Of a stretch of 64,000 bases of DNA, positions 18,491-27,107 are shown one piece after another. Source of the DNA: Opitutaceae bacterium. GTDB lineage: Bacteria; Verrucomicrobiota; Verrucomicrobiia; Opitutales; Opitutaceae. Below the pieces are notes generated by a model. It ran no database searches and was not told the origin of the DNA. It saw only the letters and a list, made by a program, of their open reading frames with translations. Position 1 is the first letter of the stretch, and each line of letters starts with the position of its first letter. The stretch covers positions 1-64,000 of the forward strand of contig JAWLBB010000006.1 in assembly GCA_041395105.1 (NCBI GenBank). The letters run 5' to 3'. Made by a program: the position numbers and the translations under genes.

Positions 18491-19228
18491 ATGACAACCA
18501 AGAACAAAGACGAAGTCTTTAGGGAAACCATCACCAAAGTGCCCGATTTCAAGTTCGGCACGGCGGTTGCCAATGTGTTTGACGACATGGTCAGCCGATC
18601 TGTCCCTTTCTACGGTGAGATCCAGCGGATGGTCGCGGAACTGGCCGCGGATTACGCGAGGGAAGGTTCCGATGTGGTCGACCTGGGCTGCTCGACCGGC
18701 ACGACCATGATCGGAATGGACAGCCTTATCGATCCGTCAATCCGCTTCATCGGGGTCGACGATTCGACCCAGATGCTCGACAAGTGCCGCCTGAAACTGG
18801 AAGAGGCCGGTTTCAAGCGTCCCTGCGATCTGCGGGTCGCCGACCTCAACAAAGGGATGGAAATCCGCAATGCCTCGGTCGTCGTCCTCTGCCTGACCCT
18901 CCAGTTTGTGCGTCCCATCTATCGCGAAAACCTCCTCCGGCAGATCTGCCAGGGGCTGGAGCCGGGCGGTGCCTTGATTCTGGTGGAGAAGATCCTTGCC
19001 GAAGAGAGCACCATGAATCGCGATTTCATCAAGTACTACTACAACTACAAGCGGCGCAACAATTACAGTGAAATGGAGATTTCACAGAAGAGGGAGGCGC
19101 TGGAGAACGTTCTCATCCCCTACAAATTGAGCGAGAACGTGAGCCTGCTGCGTGATGTGGGCTTCGCTCATTGCGAGGTCTTCTTCAAATGGTACAACTT
19201 TTCAGGTCTCATTGCCGTCAAGAAATGA
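18491..19228 (+). CDS. cmoA: Carboxy-S-adenosyl-L-methionine synthase
   Basis: 245 aa. Makes carboxy-SAM from SAM and prephenate for the cmo5U34 tRNA wobble modification. Family signatures: VPDFKFGTAVANVFDDMVSRSVPFYGEIQ near the start (shown here in overlapping parts), SAM-binding VVDLGCSTG at about residues 62-70, IGVDDSTQMLDKC, VVLCLTLQFV, and YYNYKRRNNYSEMEI. No cmoB is visible. The stop overlaps the next start (ATGA), so the two are probably co-transcribed. Confidence 0.95.
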   Translation: MTTKNKDEVFRETITKVPDFKFGTAVANVFDDMVSRSVPFYGEIQRMVAELAADYAREGSDVVDLGCSTGTTMIGMDSLIDPSIRFIGVDDSTQMLDKCRLKLEEAGFKRPCDLRVADLNKGMEIRNASVVVLCLTLQFVRPIYRENLLRQICQGLEPGGALILVEKILAEESTMNRDFIKYYYNYKRRNNYSEMEISQKREALENVLIPYKLSENVSLLRDVGFAHCEVFFKWYNFSGLIAVKK

Positions 19229-19974
19229 ACATGGTCGCGATCGGCAATTTCTTTTTCCGCTACCGGAATCTGGTATTCATCCTGTTCTATGCAGCCCTGT
19301 TCCTTCCCTCGGCCCCGCTCTTCCCGGCGCATTTCTTCGGACCGAATTATTTCCTCTACCCGATCATCATCGGTCTGGTCGTGACGATCAGCGGACAGCT
19401 GATCCGGGGTGCCACCATCGGTCTGGCCTATATCATTCGCGGCGGAAGGAAAGGGAAGCCCTACGCGGAGGGCCTGGTGACCGAGGGCATCTTCCACCAT
19501 TGCCGCAATCCCCTCTACGTCGGCAATATCCTGATGCTGGTCGGGATGGGCATTCTGTCGAATTCCCTGGTTTTCGCCGTCATCGTGATCCCGCTCTTCA
19601 TGTTCATCTACCAGGCCATCGTACTCGCGGAAGAGGACTTCCTCAGGGGGAAATTCGGTTCCGGTTTCGATGACTATTGCCGCGCGGTCAGTCGCTGGGT
19701 GCCCGATCTCAGGGGGATCGGGGGGACGGTAACCGGCATGCACTTCAACTGGAGGCGGTGGATCCTGATGGAGTACAACACCCAGTTCATCTGGCTGCTG
19801 GGCATCTTCCTCGTGCTCCTGTTCAAATACCCCCTCCTGACCCATGGCGACCTGGTCCACCGGAATCAGCTTCTCAACATCGTCGTCCCCGTGCTGGTGC
19901 TGGGTTATCTCCTGGTCCGCTTCCTCAAGAAGTCCGGCCTGATGGTCGAGTCGAAAGCAGTCCAGCGAGGGTGA
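19225..19974 (+). CDS. ICMT/PEMT-like membrane methyltransferase
   Basis: 249 aa. The ATG at 19225 overlaps the cmoA stop; an upstream in-frame ATG at 19171 lies inside cmoA. Multiple membrane helices surround the conserved catalytic stretch VTEGIFHHCRNPLYVGNILM, and AEEDFLRGKFGSGFDDYC is the second hallmark. These are the SAM-binding signatures of isoprenylcysteine carboxyl methyltransferase and phospholipid methyltransferase families. The substrate (lipid or small molecule) cannot be told. It is coupled to cmoA. Confidence 0.85.
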   Translation: MNMVAIGNFFFRYRNLVFILFYAALFLPSAPLFPAHFFGPNYFLYPIIIGLVVTISGQLIRGATIGLAYIIRGGRKGKPYAEGLVTEGIFHHCRNPLYVGNILMLVGMGILSNSLVFAVIVIPLFMFIYQAIVLAEEDFLRGKFGSGFDDYCRAVSRWVPDLRGIGGTVTGMHFNWRRWILMEYNTQFIWLLGIFLVLLFKYPLLTHGDLVHRNQLLNIVVPVLVLGYLLVRFLKKSGLMVESKAVQRG

Positions 19975-19994
19975 TCGGGCCGGGTCGGAGCCGA

Positions 19995-20264
19995 CAAAAC
20001 AAAACGTAGCAGGCTAGAATGGCGCTTAGTTATGGGTGATGAACGTTGTTTTGTCTCGGACAATCGTTGCGGCTGGCCGGGGACGTTCAGCCCTACCATG
20101 CATGCTCCGTTTTCAGGTGGAAGGGCGGGGCCTCCGGACCCGCCGTCAAAGAGCAAACAGAGCTTTGTTGGCTCATTGCGCCTTGGCGCCAACTAAGCGC
20201 CGTTCTAGCAGACTACGGTTTGTTTTGGCCGTGCAAACCCTACGGTCTATGCTACGTTTTGTTT
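19995..20264. repeat. Palindromic dispersed repeat element, copy 2 (270 bp)
   Basis: Colinear with the copy at 2679-2951, including both inverted arms, the core, the inter-arm part (AGAGCAAACAGAGCTTTGTT) and the extra right-hand terminal motif. Again it lies between convergent genes. Its right end supplies the stop codon and last residues of the metallophosphoesterase on the minus strand. Confidence 0.88.
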
Positions 20265-21370
20265 GGATTGGTTTGGGAGGCTCCCGACAAGGTGATCAGG
20301 GTGATTTCCGGTGGGGCGAAGATCCGGAACTGCGGGCCCCACGTGCCGGTCCCTCGACTGAGGTAGAGCCAGGCATTCTCGCCAAGCCGGTTGAGTCCGG
20401 GACCGTGGCGATAGACCATTCGGGTCAGCAGGCTGAAGGGAAAGATCTGACCGCCGTGGGTGTGTCCGGATAGCTGGAGGTCGAATTTGCCCAGGGAGGC
20501 CCGGAGAACAGTCGGGCGGTGTTTGAGCAGGATGCGGACGTCGTTTTCGTGGATTGTGGCCAGGGCGCCCGCCTCGTGCCCGCGACTGGTTCCCGGCTTG
20601 AGTGCCTCGGCGTCGTCGACCCCAACAATGGTCAAGCCGGACCGGACCCTGGCCGATTCGCCCCGGAGGATACGGAATCCCGCCTGGCGGGTGAGCGCCA
20701 GTCCCTGATCAAGGTTCTCGTAAACCTCGTGATTGCCGCTGATGGCGAATTTTCCGAGCGGGGCGTGAAGGTCGGCGAGAATCCGGCAGAGAGGGGTCAT
20801 CCGGTCGAAGTCACTGTCGAAGAGGTCGCCAGTTGAGACGATCAGATCGGGCTTGAGGGCATTGACCCGGATCACCAGATCGCTGAGGCGGCGGGCGTTG
20901 GCGACATAGCCGAGGTGCAGGTCGGTCAATTGGACGATCCGGATCGGTGACGCCCATCCGCTGATTTTCGGAAGCTTGAGATCAACGGTTTTCACCCGTG
21001 GAGCGCGCGCCTCAATGACTCCGTAAGCGATGCCGGCCAGAGTGATGGTGGCGGAGGTCCAGACAGTGGCCGGCGCGCTCAGCGGCGGGACCTCAATGAA
21101 TGGCGCGAGCAGATTGTATAGCGCGAGAACCCCCAGGACGCAGTCCCAGAGGAAGAGCCCTCCGAGCCAGGTGAACCCGATCAGCGCAAAGAGACGCGCC
21201 AGGGTGTGCTGCTGTCGCTTCCGTGAGACGCCCATGAGAAGGGGCGTTACGAAGAGAGCCGAGAGGATCGTCGCGAACCCCCAGAAGAAATCGGGCCAGG
21301 CCGCGCCCAGGTGGGAGAGGAGGACGTAGTGAAGGAATCCAATGATTCCGAAAAACAGGATGAAAAACAT
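20252..21370 (-). CDS. Membrane-anchored metallophosphoesterase, YaeI/YkuE-like
   Basis: About 372 aa from the ATG at 21370; a TTG at 21415 would add 15 residues. Four N-terminal hydrophobic segments (MFFILFFGIIGFLHYVLL and following) precede the catalytic domain. Metal-binding motifs are complete: QLTDLHLG, VSTGDLFDSD, ISGNHEVYEN, LLKHRP and LSGHTHGGQIFP. The family cleaves phosphoesters, with UDP-diacylglucosamine-type lipid headgroups among known substrates. The last residues and the stop come from the repeat element. Confidence 0.9.
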   Translation of the reverse strand: MFFILFFGIIGFLHYVLLSHLGAAWPDFFWGFATILSALFVTPLLMGVSRKRQQHTLARLFALIGFTWLGGLFLWDCVLGVLALYNLLAPFIEVPPLSAPATVWTSATITLAGIAYGVIEARAPRVKTVDLKLPKISGWASPIRIVQLTDLHLGYVANARRLSDLVIRVNALKPDLIVSTGDLFDSDFDRMTPLCRILADLHAPLGKFAISGNHEVYENLDQGLALTRQAGFRILRGESARVRSGLTIVGVDDAEALKPGTSRGHEAGALATIHENDVRILLKHRPTVLRASLGKFDLQLSGHTHGGQIFPFSLLTRMVYRHGPGLNRLGENAWLYLSRGTGTWGPQFRIFAPPEITLITLSGASQTNPNKT

Positions 21371-21497
21371 GGCCGGTGTTTGCGGCAGGGATTCCCGGTG
21401 AGCCCGATCTGTCAAGCGTCAACCGGAGTTCCGCGAGGCAAGGGTTTTACGCAAAAAGGCTCGCGGGAGTGGTCCGCCCGATTAGGATGGTGACCCG

Positions 21498-22865
21498 ATG
21501 ACGACGCGCTTTCTGGAAACCCCGAGGGAATTGCCGGTCTTCTCATCGGATGTGGTGGTGGCCGGCGGTGGAACGGCGGGGGTTGTCGCGGCACTGGCGG
21601 CCGCTCGCAACGGAGCCCGGACCATTCTGATCGAGTCCAAGGGATACACGGGTGGGATTGCGGTGGAGGGCGGAACCGCCCTGCACAGCTTCTACAACCT
21701 CTGGCAGGCATTTGAGGTGGAGAAGCGCCAGCTGGTCCGGGGAATCCCATCCGAGATCGTGGATCGCCTGGTGGCGGTCGGTGGTTCAACCGGTCATGCC
21801 GAGATGCTGGCCAACTTCGGATACGATTCGGTCTGTACGGGTATCGACACGGAGCTCTACAAACTGGTCACCCTCGAGATGCTTGAGGAAGCCGGTGTGG
21901 ACTGCTGGCTCAACACCATGCTTGTCGACGCGATCCGTGAGGGCGACCGTATCCGGGGCGTGATCACGGAGAGCCGTTCCGGCCGGGAAGTGGTCATGGC
22001 AAAGTCTTTTGTGGATTGCACCGGCTATGGCGATCTGTGCGGCCGGGCGGGCGCGTCTTTCACCGAGCCCAACGACCATCCCGTCGCCAACAGCATCGGG
22101 GTCGGCAATGTGTCGATGGAGGGCTACTGGGACTTTGTCAGCAGCCACCAGGCCACCTACGATCTGGCCCGCGGCTGGCGCAGCGGTCAGGAGAATCAGA
22201 TCGTCCGGATGAGCGGGCATCTGGCCCGGATGCCTGAGGATTTCCGTCGCGAAGCCCAGCGGATCGGCATGGCGATGGTCACGACGACGGTTCACGATAA
22301 CTATTTCATGTTTCTCAAGCTCAACTTCAAGATGAAGGTCAGCCCGACCAGCCGTGCGGCGATCTCGGCGGCGGAACTGGAGCTGCGCCGGCGCCAGTTC
22401 GCGGCGGTCGCGATGTTTCGGAAGCTTGTTCCCGGTTGCGGGAAGGCCTTCATCGCCCGGACCAGTCCGAGTCTCTGCATCCGGCGGGGGCGGTGTATCG
22501 AGTGTGACTATGACATCACCCATGACGACGTGATCAGCGGCCGGAACTTCGAGGATGATGTGTTCACCTACGGGTTCCATGACTGCGCGCCGCGCATCCA
22601 GATTGCCAACGGTGGTTCCTACGGGACGCCCTACCGCGCCCTGCGGGTGCGCGGGATCGAAAACCTGCTGGCCACCGGGATGATGATCACTTCGGATTGG
22701 CGCACCCACATGTCGACCCGGAACACCGTTTCCTGCATGGGACACGGCCAGGCGGCCGGAACGGCGGCGGCCCTTTGCGCGATGCGGGGACAGGGCACGC
22801 GGGAGTTGCCCTACCGGGAGTTGAGGGGCGCGCTGGAAAAGGGCGGGGTTTACCTGGAGAACTGA
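21498..22865 (+). CDS. FAD-dependent oxidoreductase (FAD_oxidored type)
   Basis: 455 aa. N-terminal Rossmann dinucleotide-binding motif VVVAGGGTAGVVAALAAARNG, then the acidic ribose-binding IESKGYTGG. The C-terminal end has the second FAD contact region IENLLATGMMIT, and SCMGHGQAAGTAAALC. Such proteins are frequent in Verrucomicrobiota and Planctomycetota near carbohydrate genes. A Cys-rich segment (SLCIRRGRCIECDYD, about residues 330-345) is unusual and could bind a metal. The substrate is unknown. A PhyH dioxygenase gene follows on the same strand after 102 bp. Confidence 0.85.
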   Translation: MTTRFLETPRELPVFSSDVVVAGGGTAGVVAALAAARNGARTILIESKGYTGGIAVEGGTALHSFYNLWQAFEVEKRQLVRGIPSEIVDRLVAVGGSTGHAEMLANFGYDSVCTGIDTELYKLVTLEMLEEAGVDCWLNTMLVDAIREGDRIRGVITESRSGREVVMAKSFVDCTGYGDLCGRAGASFTEPNDHPVANSIGVGNVSMEGYWDFVSSHQATYDLARGWRSGQENQIVRMSGHLARMPEDFRREAQRIGMAMVTTTVHDNYFMFLKLNFKMKVSPTSRAAISAAELELRRRQFAAVAMFRKLVPGCGKAFIARTSPSLCIRRGRCIECDYDITHDDVISGRNFEDDVFTYGFHDCAPRIQIANGGSYGTPYRALRVRGIENLLATGMMITSDWRTHMSTRNTVSCMGHGQAAGTAAALCAMRGQGTRELPYRELRGALEKGGVYLEN

Positions 22866-22967
22866 ACGCCGGTCGCCCCCAACCGCCGTCAGGCAGGTCG
22901 GGTCAGGAATGGCAGAATGACAGAATGGCTTGTCGGGCGCCGGTCGCTTGTATTGGATGGATTGATC

Positions 22968-23810
22968 ATGAAATTCCCCGTTACGGAGCGAGACGTCGAA
23001 CACTACCGGGCCGGCGGATTCCACGTCCTGCGGCAGGTCATCCCGGCATCGCTGCTGAAGGATCTGCGTAGGGAAGCGGCCAAAGCCCGGGAGGTGGCCT
23101 ATCGGGTGGGGGGGCCACAGGCGCAGCGCCTGCAGCCCCTCAATGAGTATGGCGATGAGTTCGATCTGGGGCCCTTCAAGCGTTTTACCGAAATCGACGG
23201 ACTAAACGAGGCGGTCCAGGCGCTGACCTCGCCGAACCACCGGCTGAAGCCGACCGAAGAGGCCACCATTCTGTTTTCGCCAAGAGACCGACCCTGGTCG
23301 ACCGAGTGGCATCGTGATTGGCGGGATCATGTGCTGGATGCCGACTTCTATGGGAATATCGGCGATGCCCGCTGGCAGGAGATCCTCGCAGACCCCGATT
23401 TCTTCAACCAGATCAATTGTCCGCTCTTTGAGGATACATCGACCTGGTTTGTCCCCGGAAGCCATCTGCGGGTGCACAATACGGATGAGGAGATGACGGT
23501 CTACCGGTCCACCACCCAGGAGGAACTCCGGGATGAAGACAACCGGCGCACCGATGAAGAGCTCGAACTCTTCTGCCTGAACTACTGTCAGGCCATGCCA
23601 GGAGCGGTCCAGCTCGTCATGAATCCCGGAGACTTTCTCCTCTACCGGAACACGGCCTGGCACATCGGCAATTATGTGCCTTACCGGGAACGGATGACCC
23701 TGCACACCCACGCGATGACGCCGGCGTTTCAGGAATTCGCGGTCAGGTACCGCCACCTGCTCAAGCCGCGCGAAGCCTCGCTCGAGCGCCACGCCAAGCT
23801 GGCGGGTTGA
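22968..23810 (+). CDS. Phytanoyl-CoA dioxygenase (PhyH) family protein
   Basis: 280 aa from the ATG at 22968; the upstream extension to 22917 lacks homology. A non-haem Fe(II)/2-oxoglutarate enzyme. The iron-binding facial triad is visible as His115-x-Asp117 (TEWHRDW) and a distal His232 (AWHIGNYVPY), with Arg242 (RERMTLHTH) positioned to bind 2-oxoglutarate. The N-terminus YRAGGFHVLRQVIPASLL is the standard PhyH opening. The substrate cannot be inferred. Confidence 0.88.
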   Translation: MKFPVTERDVEHYRAGGFHVLRQVIPASLLKDLRREAAKAREVAYRVGGPQAQRLQPLNEYGDEFDLGPFKRFTEIDGLNEAVQALTSPNHRLKPTEEATILFSPRDRPWSTEWHRDWRDHVLDADFYGNIGDARWQEILADPDFFNQINCPLFEDTSTWFVPGSHLRVHNTDEEMTVYRSTTQEELRDEDNRRTDEELELFCLNYCQAMPGAVQLVMNPGDFLLYRNTAWHIGNYVPYRERMTLHTHAMTPAFQEFAVRYRHLLKPREASLERHAKLAG

Positions 23811-23942
23811 CGGGAAACCCATCTTTGCGCACGACTGGGAGGACTTCCTTCGAACCCGCTTCGATCAGCGACCGGTCAATTGCTACCGGAGAAGGGTTAT
23901 GGTGCTTTACAGCAAGGCTTATTGTCTGTATCAGTAGTCCTC

Positions 23943-24500
23943 ATGAACTCTAGCCGGAACATTGTCTGCCGTCTGGTGACGGCCTTGCTTCTTGCGTCGT
24001 TTTTCAGCCTATCCGCGTCCGGGGCCGGATACATCAAGTTCGACGGAGTGGACGGAGAATCGAATGTCTCGGGACGGGAAGGGCAGAGTGAGGTGGTTGC
24101 TTGGTCATGGAGTGTCGTCCGGGCGAATTCCGATGACTCAGGCAGCACGAGGACACGGGGCTCCGCGGTGGTCGGGGACCTGATGGTCACCAAGTTGCTG
24201 GACAAAGCATCGGTCAAGCTGATTGAAGCCTGCCTTCAAGGAAAGGTCTATCCAACGGTGACCCTGACGCTTGATCAACCCGGAGCAGCGGGAGGGCTGT
24301 TCACCTATCTGGTGATCGAGATGAAGGGCGTCCTTGTCTCATCCTTCTCCGTCGGACAGTCGGAGGGCGAAGACCGGCCGACGGAATCGGTCTCAATGAA
24401 TTTCGAGGAGATAAAGGTCACCTACAGCATACAGAATTCGGATGGTTCTTCCGGTGGTAACGTCGAAACAACCTGGAAGATTGAAGAAGGCACACCCTGA
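23943..24500 (+). CDS. Secreted Hcp-family (T6SS tube-like) protein
   Basis: 185 aa from the ATG at 23943. A clear signal peptide (LVTALLLASFFSLSASGAG) precedes a single Hcp domain: YIKFDGVDGES, SEVVAWSWSV, DLMVTKLLDKASVKLIEACL, YPTVTLTLDQPG and MNFEEIKVTYSIQ. Hcp forms hexameric tubes in type VI secretion, where it has no signal peptide. Here export by Sec and the absence of any other T6SS gene argue for a different extracellular role. Twelve bases separate it from another Hcp-domain gene. Confidence 0.85.
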   Translation: MNSSRNIVCRLVTALLLASFFSLSASGAGYIKFDGVDGESNVSGREGQSEVVAWSWSVVRANSDDSGSTRTRGSAVVGDLMVTKLLDKASVKLIEACLQGKVYPTVTLTLDQPGAAGGLFTYLVIEMKGVLVSSFSVGQSEGEDRPTESVSMNFEEIKVTYSIQNSDGSSGGNVETTWKIEEGTP

Positions 24501-24512
24501 TTCCTGACGCTG

Positions 24513-27044
24513 ATGTCGCGATTCAAGGCACTAGAAGCCCAGGCTCGGGTCTCGATCTTGGCTGCGGCTGCGATGCTTTGCGCCAGTTCGCTCAGAGCGG
24601 GAGCGGTAAGTGGCTATTTCCGTTCGAGTCAGGCGATCTTGCTCTACCATTCAGAATCGGCCGTTGAACTCGGAGAACGCCTGACCGGGTCAAACAGCAA
24701 TGGTTATCTCTACTTCAATCGGGATTTGATTGATGGGGTGACTCAGTACCTCCATTTCGTGTTGGCGGGGGCACCAGACGCCAATCCTTATTTTGTCGGC
24801 TCTCTTGAAACCGAGGACGGAGGATTCGTTTTTCCCAATGGCGACTATGTGGTCACTACGGATGCCGTTCATTGGGTCGGGGGTGAAGGTGGGCTGGGGT
24901 CGCCCAATCAGGCTGTTATCGACATTGGTGCGAACGGATCAGATCCCTGGGGCTTACTTGATGGAATACCGACGGATGCCCGCCTGATCTGGACGGGTAG
25001 CGGGACGAATGGTCGCTATTTCTCGATCAGGATTGAACCGGGTGATCCTGCTGCCATCCATACGGTGGATTATTCCAATGATTCGACCTATGTTCGATCG
25101 AGCACCGGCCAACCGTTGACTCGCTCATTCGCCGACGAAAACACCGCAATCTCGGTTGGCTCCGACCGGGGCGTGATCGGCGGACGATCCGAGGCCATGG
25201 TATCCGATGGCAAGAACAGCACCGCGATTTATGGTTCCGCAGCATTTGAGGCGACGGATTTCATGGTGACCCCAACCGGAGGGCAATCGACGGTCGATCT
25301 GTCGATGAATCTCCGACTGAAAGGAATTCTTCAGGGTGGCGCGGGGGCCGGCGATCTCATTCTCGAGCAAGGTACCTCCTCGGTCTATCTTGCGGTCGAG
25401 GCGAGGATTGATGGACGCAGGGTTTTCGACCAATCGGTCGAGATTACGGCCCGACGATCGTTCGGCACACCGACGGAGGTGACTGAGATCGCCGCGGATC
25501 CGACTGATTGGTTCGCCGGGGTTCTTCCCTCGAACCTTGTCGGGGACGTGGGGGACTACGTCCTGGAATTCTCGATTCCGATGGACGAGATCATCACAAC
25601 AGATACGGCCCCGGTTCAGGTTGGAGTGCCGTTCAGGGTGTCGTTGCTTGTCGAGATCAGTTCCTCCGCCTTGAACAACAACGGTCGAGTCGTTGCCGTT
25701 GCTGACTTTACCGACGGGTTGGGATTTCCGGCTTCCGGCGATGTCTTCAATCTGCCTGCTGGCTTCACCGTCAACTCGGTGGCATCGTCAGTTGAGGGCA
25801 ATCGGCATCTGGGCAGGCCATCCCCGCTGCCCTTTACCGAGGGGATTTTCCTCAGAGTCGGGACGATCAGCGGCGAATCGGTTGCCAAAGGTTATGAGGG
25901 CTGGATTGATGTCGATGACTTTGGATCACGGATCGACCGGCCCGATGGTTTCAGTCGGAGTGTGTCGGCCACCCACGGTGACCTTGTCGTTGAGAAGAGG
26001 GTAGATGCCGCTTCAGTCAAGCTGCTGGAAGGAGCCACGAACGGGATCGTCTTTCCCGAGGTCGTGCTGATCGCCAATCTGCCGGAATTGGGAGGGGCGC
26101 GGGCCGCTCTTGAATACCGTCTCAAGAATGCGGCGGTGACCGAATTCATGGCTGCCGGGCAAGGGGAGGATTCTGCGATGGAGTCCGTTGCTCTGGACTA
26201 CGAACGGGTCGACTGGATTTACCGGTTGCTGGCGGCCGACGGTACGACGACTGGCGAGGTCATGGCATGGTGGGATGTAGAGACGAACACGGGTGGTTCC
26301 AGTTCAAGCACTGGCAGTAACACACCTCCAATCATCGAGACGGTTGGCAATCAACCGGTCGATCCGGGCGACGAAGGTTCTGTTGGGTTGATGGTTTCGG
26401 ATGGCGAGACTTCCGGAAGTGACCTTCTGATTCATCTGTCGACCGACCGTCCCGACCTGATCGGTGCGCTCGAAGTCACGGGTTCGGGTGAGAATCGAAT
26501 CGTCTCCTTCAGGACTTCGGCCCTGCGGTCGGGTTTTGCCTCGATCCTGGTCGAACTCTCTGATGGAACCGATACCCGTTCCGTCTCGATTCCCATCCTC
26601 ATTGATGTCGAGATGACACCCTACGAAGGGTTTCTCTCCGCCTATTTCGCCGAGGATGAACTGTTCGATCCGTATCTGTCGGCGCCGCTTGAGGATCCTG
26701 ATGGCGATGGGCTGGCCACCCAGCTGGAGTTCCTCTTGGGAACCAATCCGAGGGAATTCAACCCGGCGGATGAAGCCATGAAAGTCGAGCCGGATCCGCG
26801 GTCCGGCGGCGAGTCGATTGTCATCAAGTTCCGGCGTCGGGTCGACGACCCGAATGTGAAGGGTTTTTTCTGGGGATCAGAAGACACGGAGAACTGGGTC
26901 CAGTATGATCTGACGAATGCGCGATACAGCGAGACGACGGAGGCCGGCCCGGATTCGCTCTATGAGAACGTGACGGCTACCATCACGTTGCCGGACGGGA
27001 AGAAGCCGCTGTTCATCCGTTACCAGTCGGTCGGGGTATTTTGA
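24513..27044 (+). CDS. Large secreted protein with internal Hcp-like domain
   Basis: 843 aa with a signal peptide (SILAAAAMLCASSLRAGA). Residues about 30-440 form beta-rich domains I do not recognise. At about 455-590 lies a second Hcp-like domain (GYEGWIDVDDFGSR, DLVVEKRVDAASVKLLEGAT, VALDYERVDWIYRL) parallel to the upstream protein. A linker rich in S/G/T leads to a cadherin/Ig-like domain (PPIIETVGNQPVDPGDEGSV). The C-terminal end carries DPDGDGLATQLEFLLGTNP, a calcium-type DxDxDG module common at the ends of verrucomicrobial secreted proteins. The two genes are probably one operon. Confidence 0.8.
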   Translation: MSRFKALEAQARVSILAAAAMLCASSLRAGAVSGYFRSSQAILLYHSESAVELGERLTGSNSNGYLYFNRDLIDGVTQYLHFVLAGAPDANPYFVGSLETEDGGFVFPNGDYVVTTDAVHWVGGEGGLGSPNQAVIDIGANGSDPWGLLDGIPTDARLIWTGSGTNGRYFSIRIEPGDPAAIHTVDYSNDSTYVRSSTGQPLTRSFADENTAISVGSDRGVIGGRSEAMVSDGKNSTAIYGSAAFEATDFMVTPTGGQSTVDLSMNLRLKGILQGGAGAGDLILEQGTSSVYLAVEARIDGRRVFDQSVEITARRSFGTPTEVTEIAADPTDWFAGVLPSNLVGDVGDYVLEFSIPMDEIITTDTAPVQVGVPFRVSLLVEISSSALNNNGRVVAVADFTDGLGFPASGDVFNLPAGFTVNSVASSVEGNRHLGRPSPLPFTEGIFLRVGTISGESVAKGYEGWIDVDDFGSRIDRPDGFSRSVSATHGDLVVEKRVDAASVKLLEGATNGIVFPEVVLIANLPELGGARAALEYRLKNAAVTEFMAAGQGEDSAMESVALDYERVDWIYRLLAADGTTTGEVMAWWDVETNTGGSSSSTGSNTPPIIETVGNQPVDPGDEGSVGLMVSDGETSGSDLLIHLSTDRPDLIGALEVTGSGENRIVSFRTSALRSGFASILVELSDGTDTRSVSIPILIDVEMTPYEGFLSAYFAEDELFDPYLSAPLEDPDGDGLATQLEFLLGTNPREFNPADEAMKVEPDPRSGGESIVIKFRRRVDDPNVKGFFWGSEDTENWVQYDLTNARYSETTEAGPDSLYENVTATITLPDGKKPLFIRYQSVGVF

Positions 27045-27090
27045 GGCCGGAAATGACTCTGCCTGGCTTGCCTGAGGTCGGGCGATCGCC

Positions 27091-27107
27091 CCGGACGCGG
27101 CGTCCGG
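27091..27107. terminator. GC-rich palindrome between convergent genes
   Basis: CCGGACGC-G-GCGTCCGG is a perfect hairpin directly beside the stop of the minus-strand GxGYxYP gene and 47 bp after the plus-strand stop at 27044. It could act as a bidirectional terminator. There is no T-tract. Confidence 0.5.
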
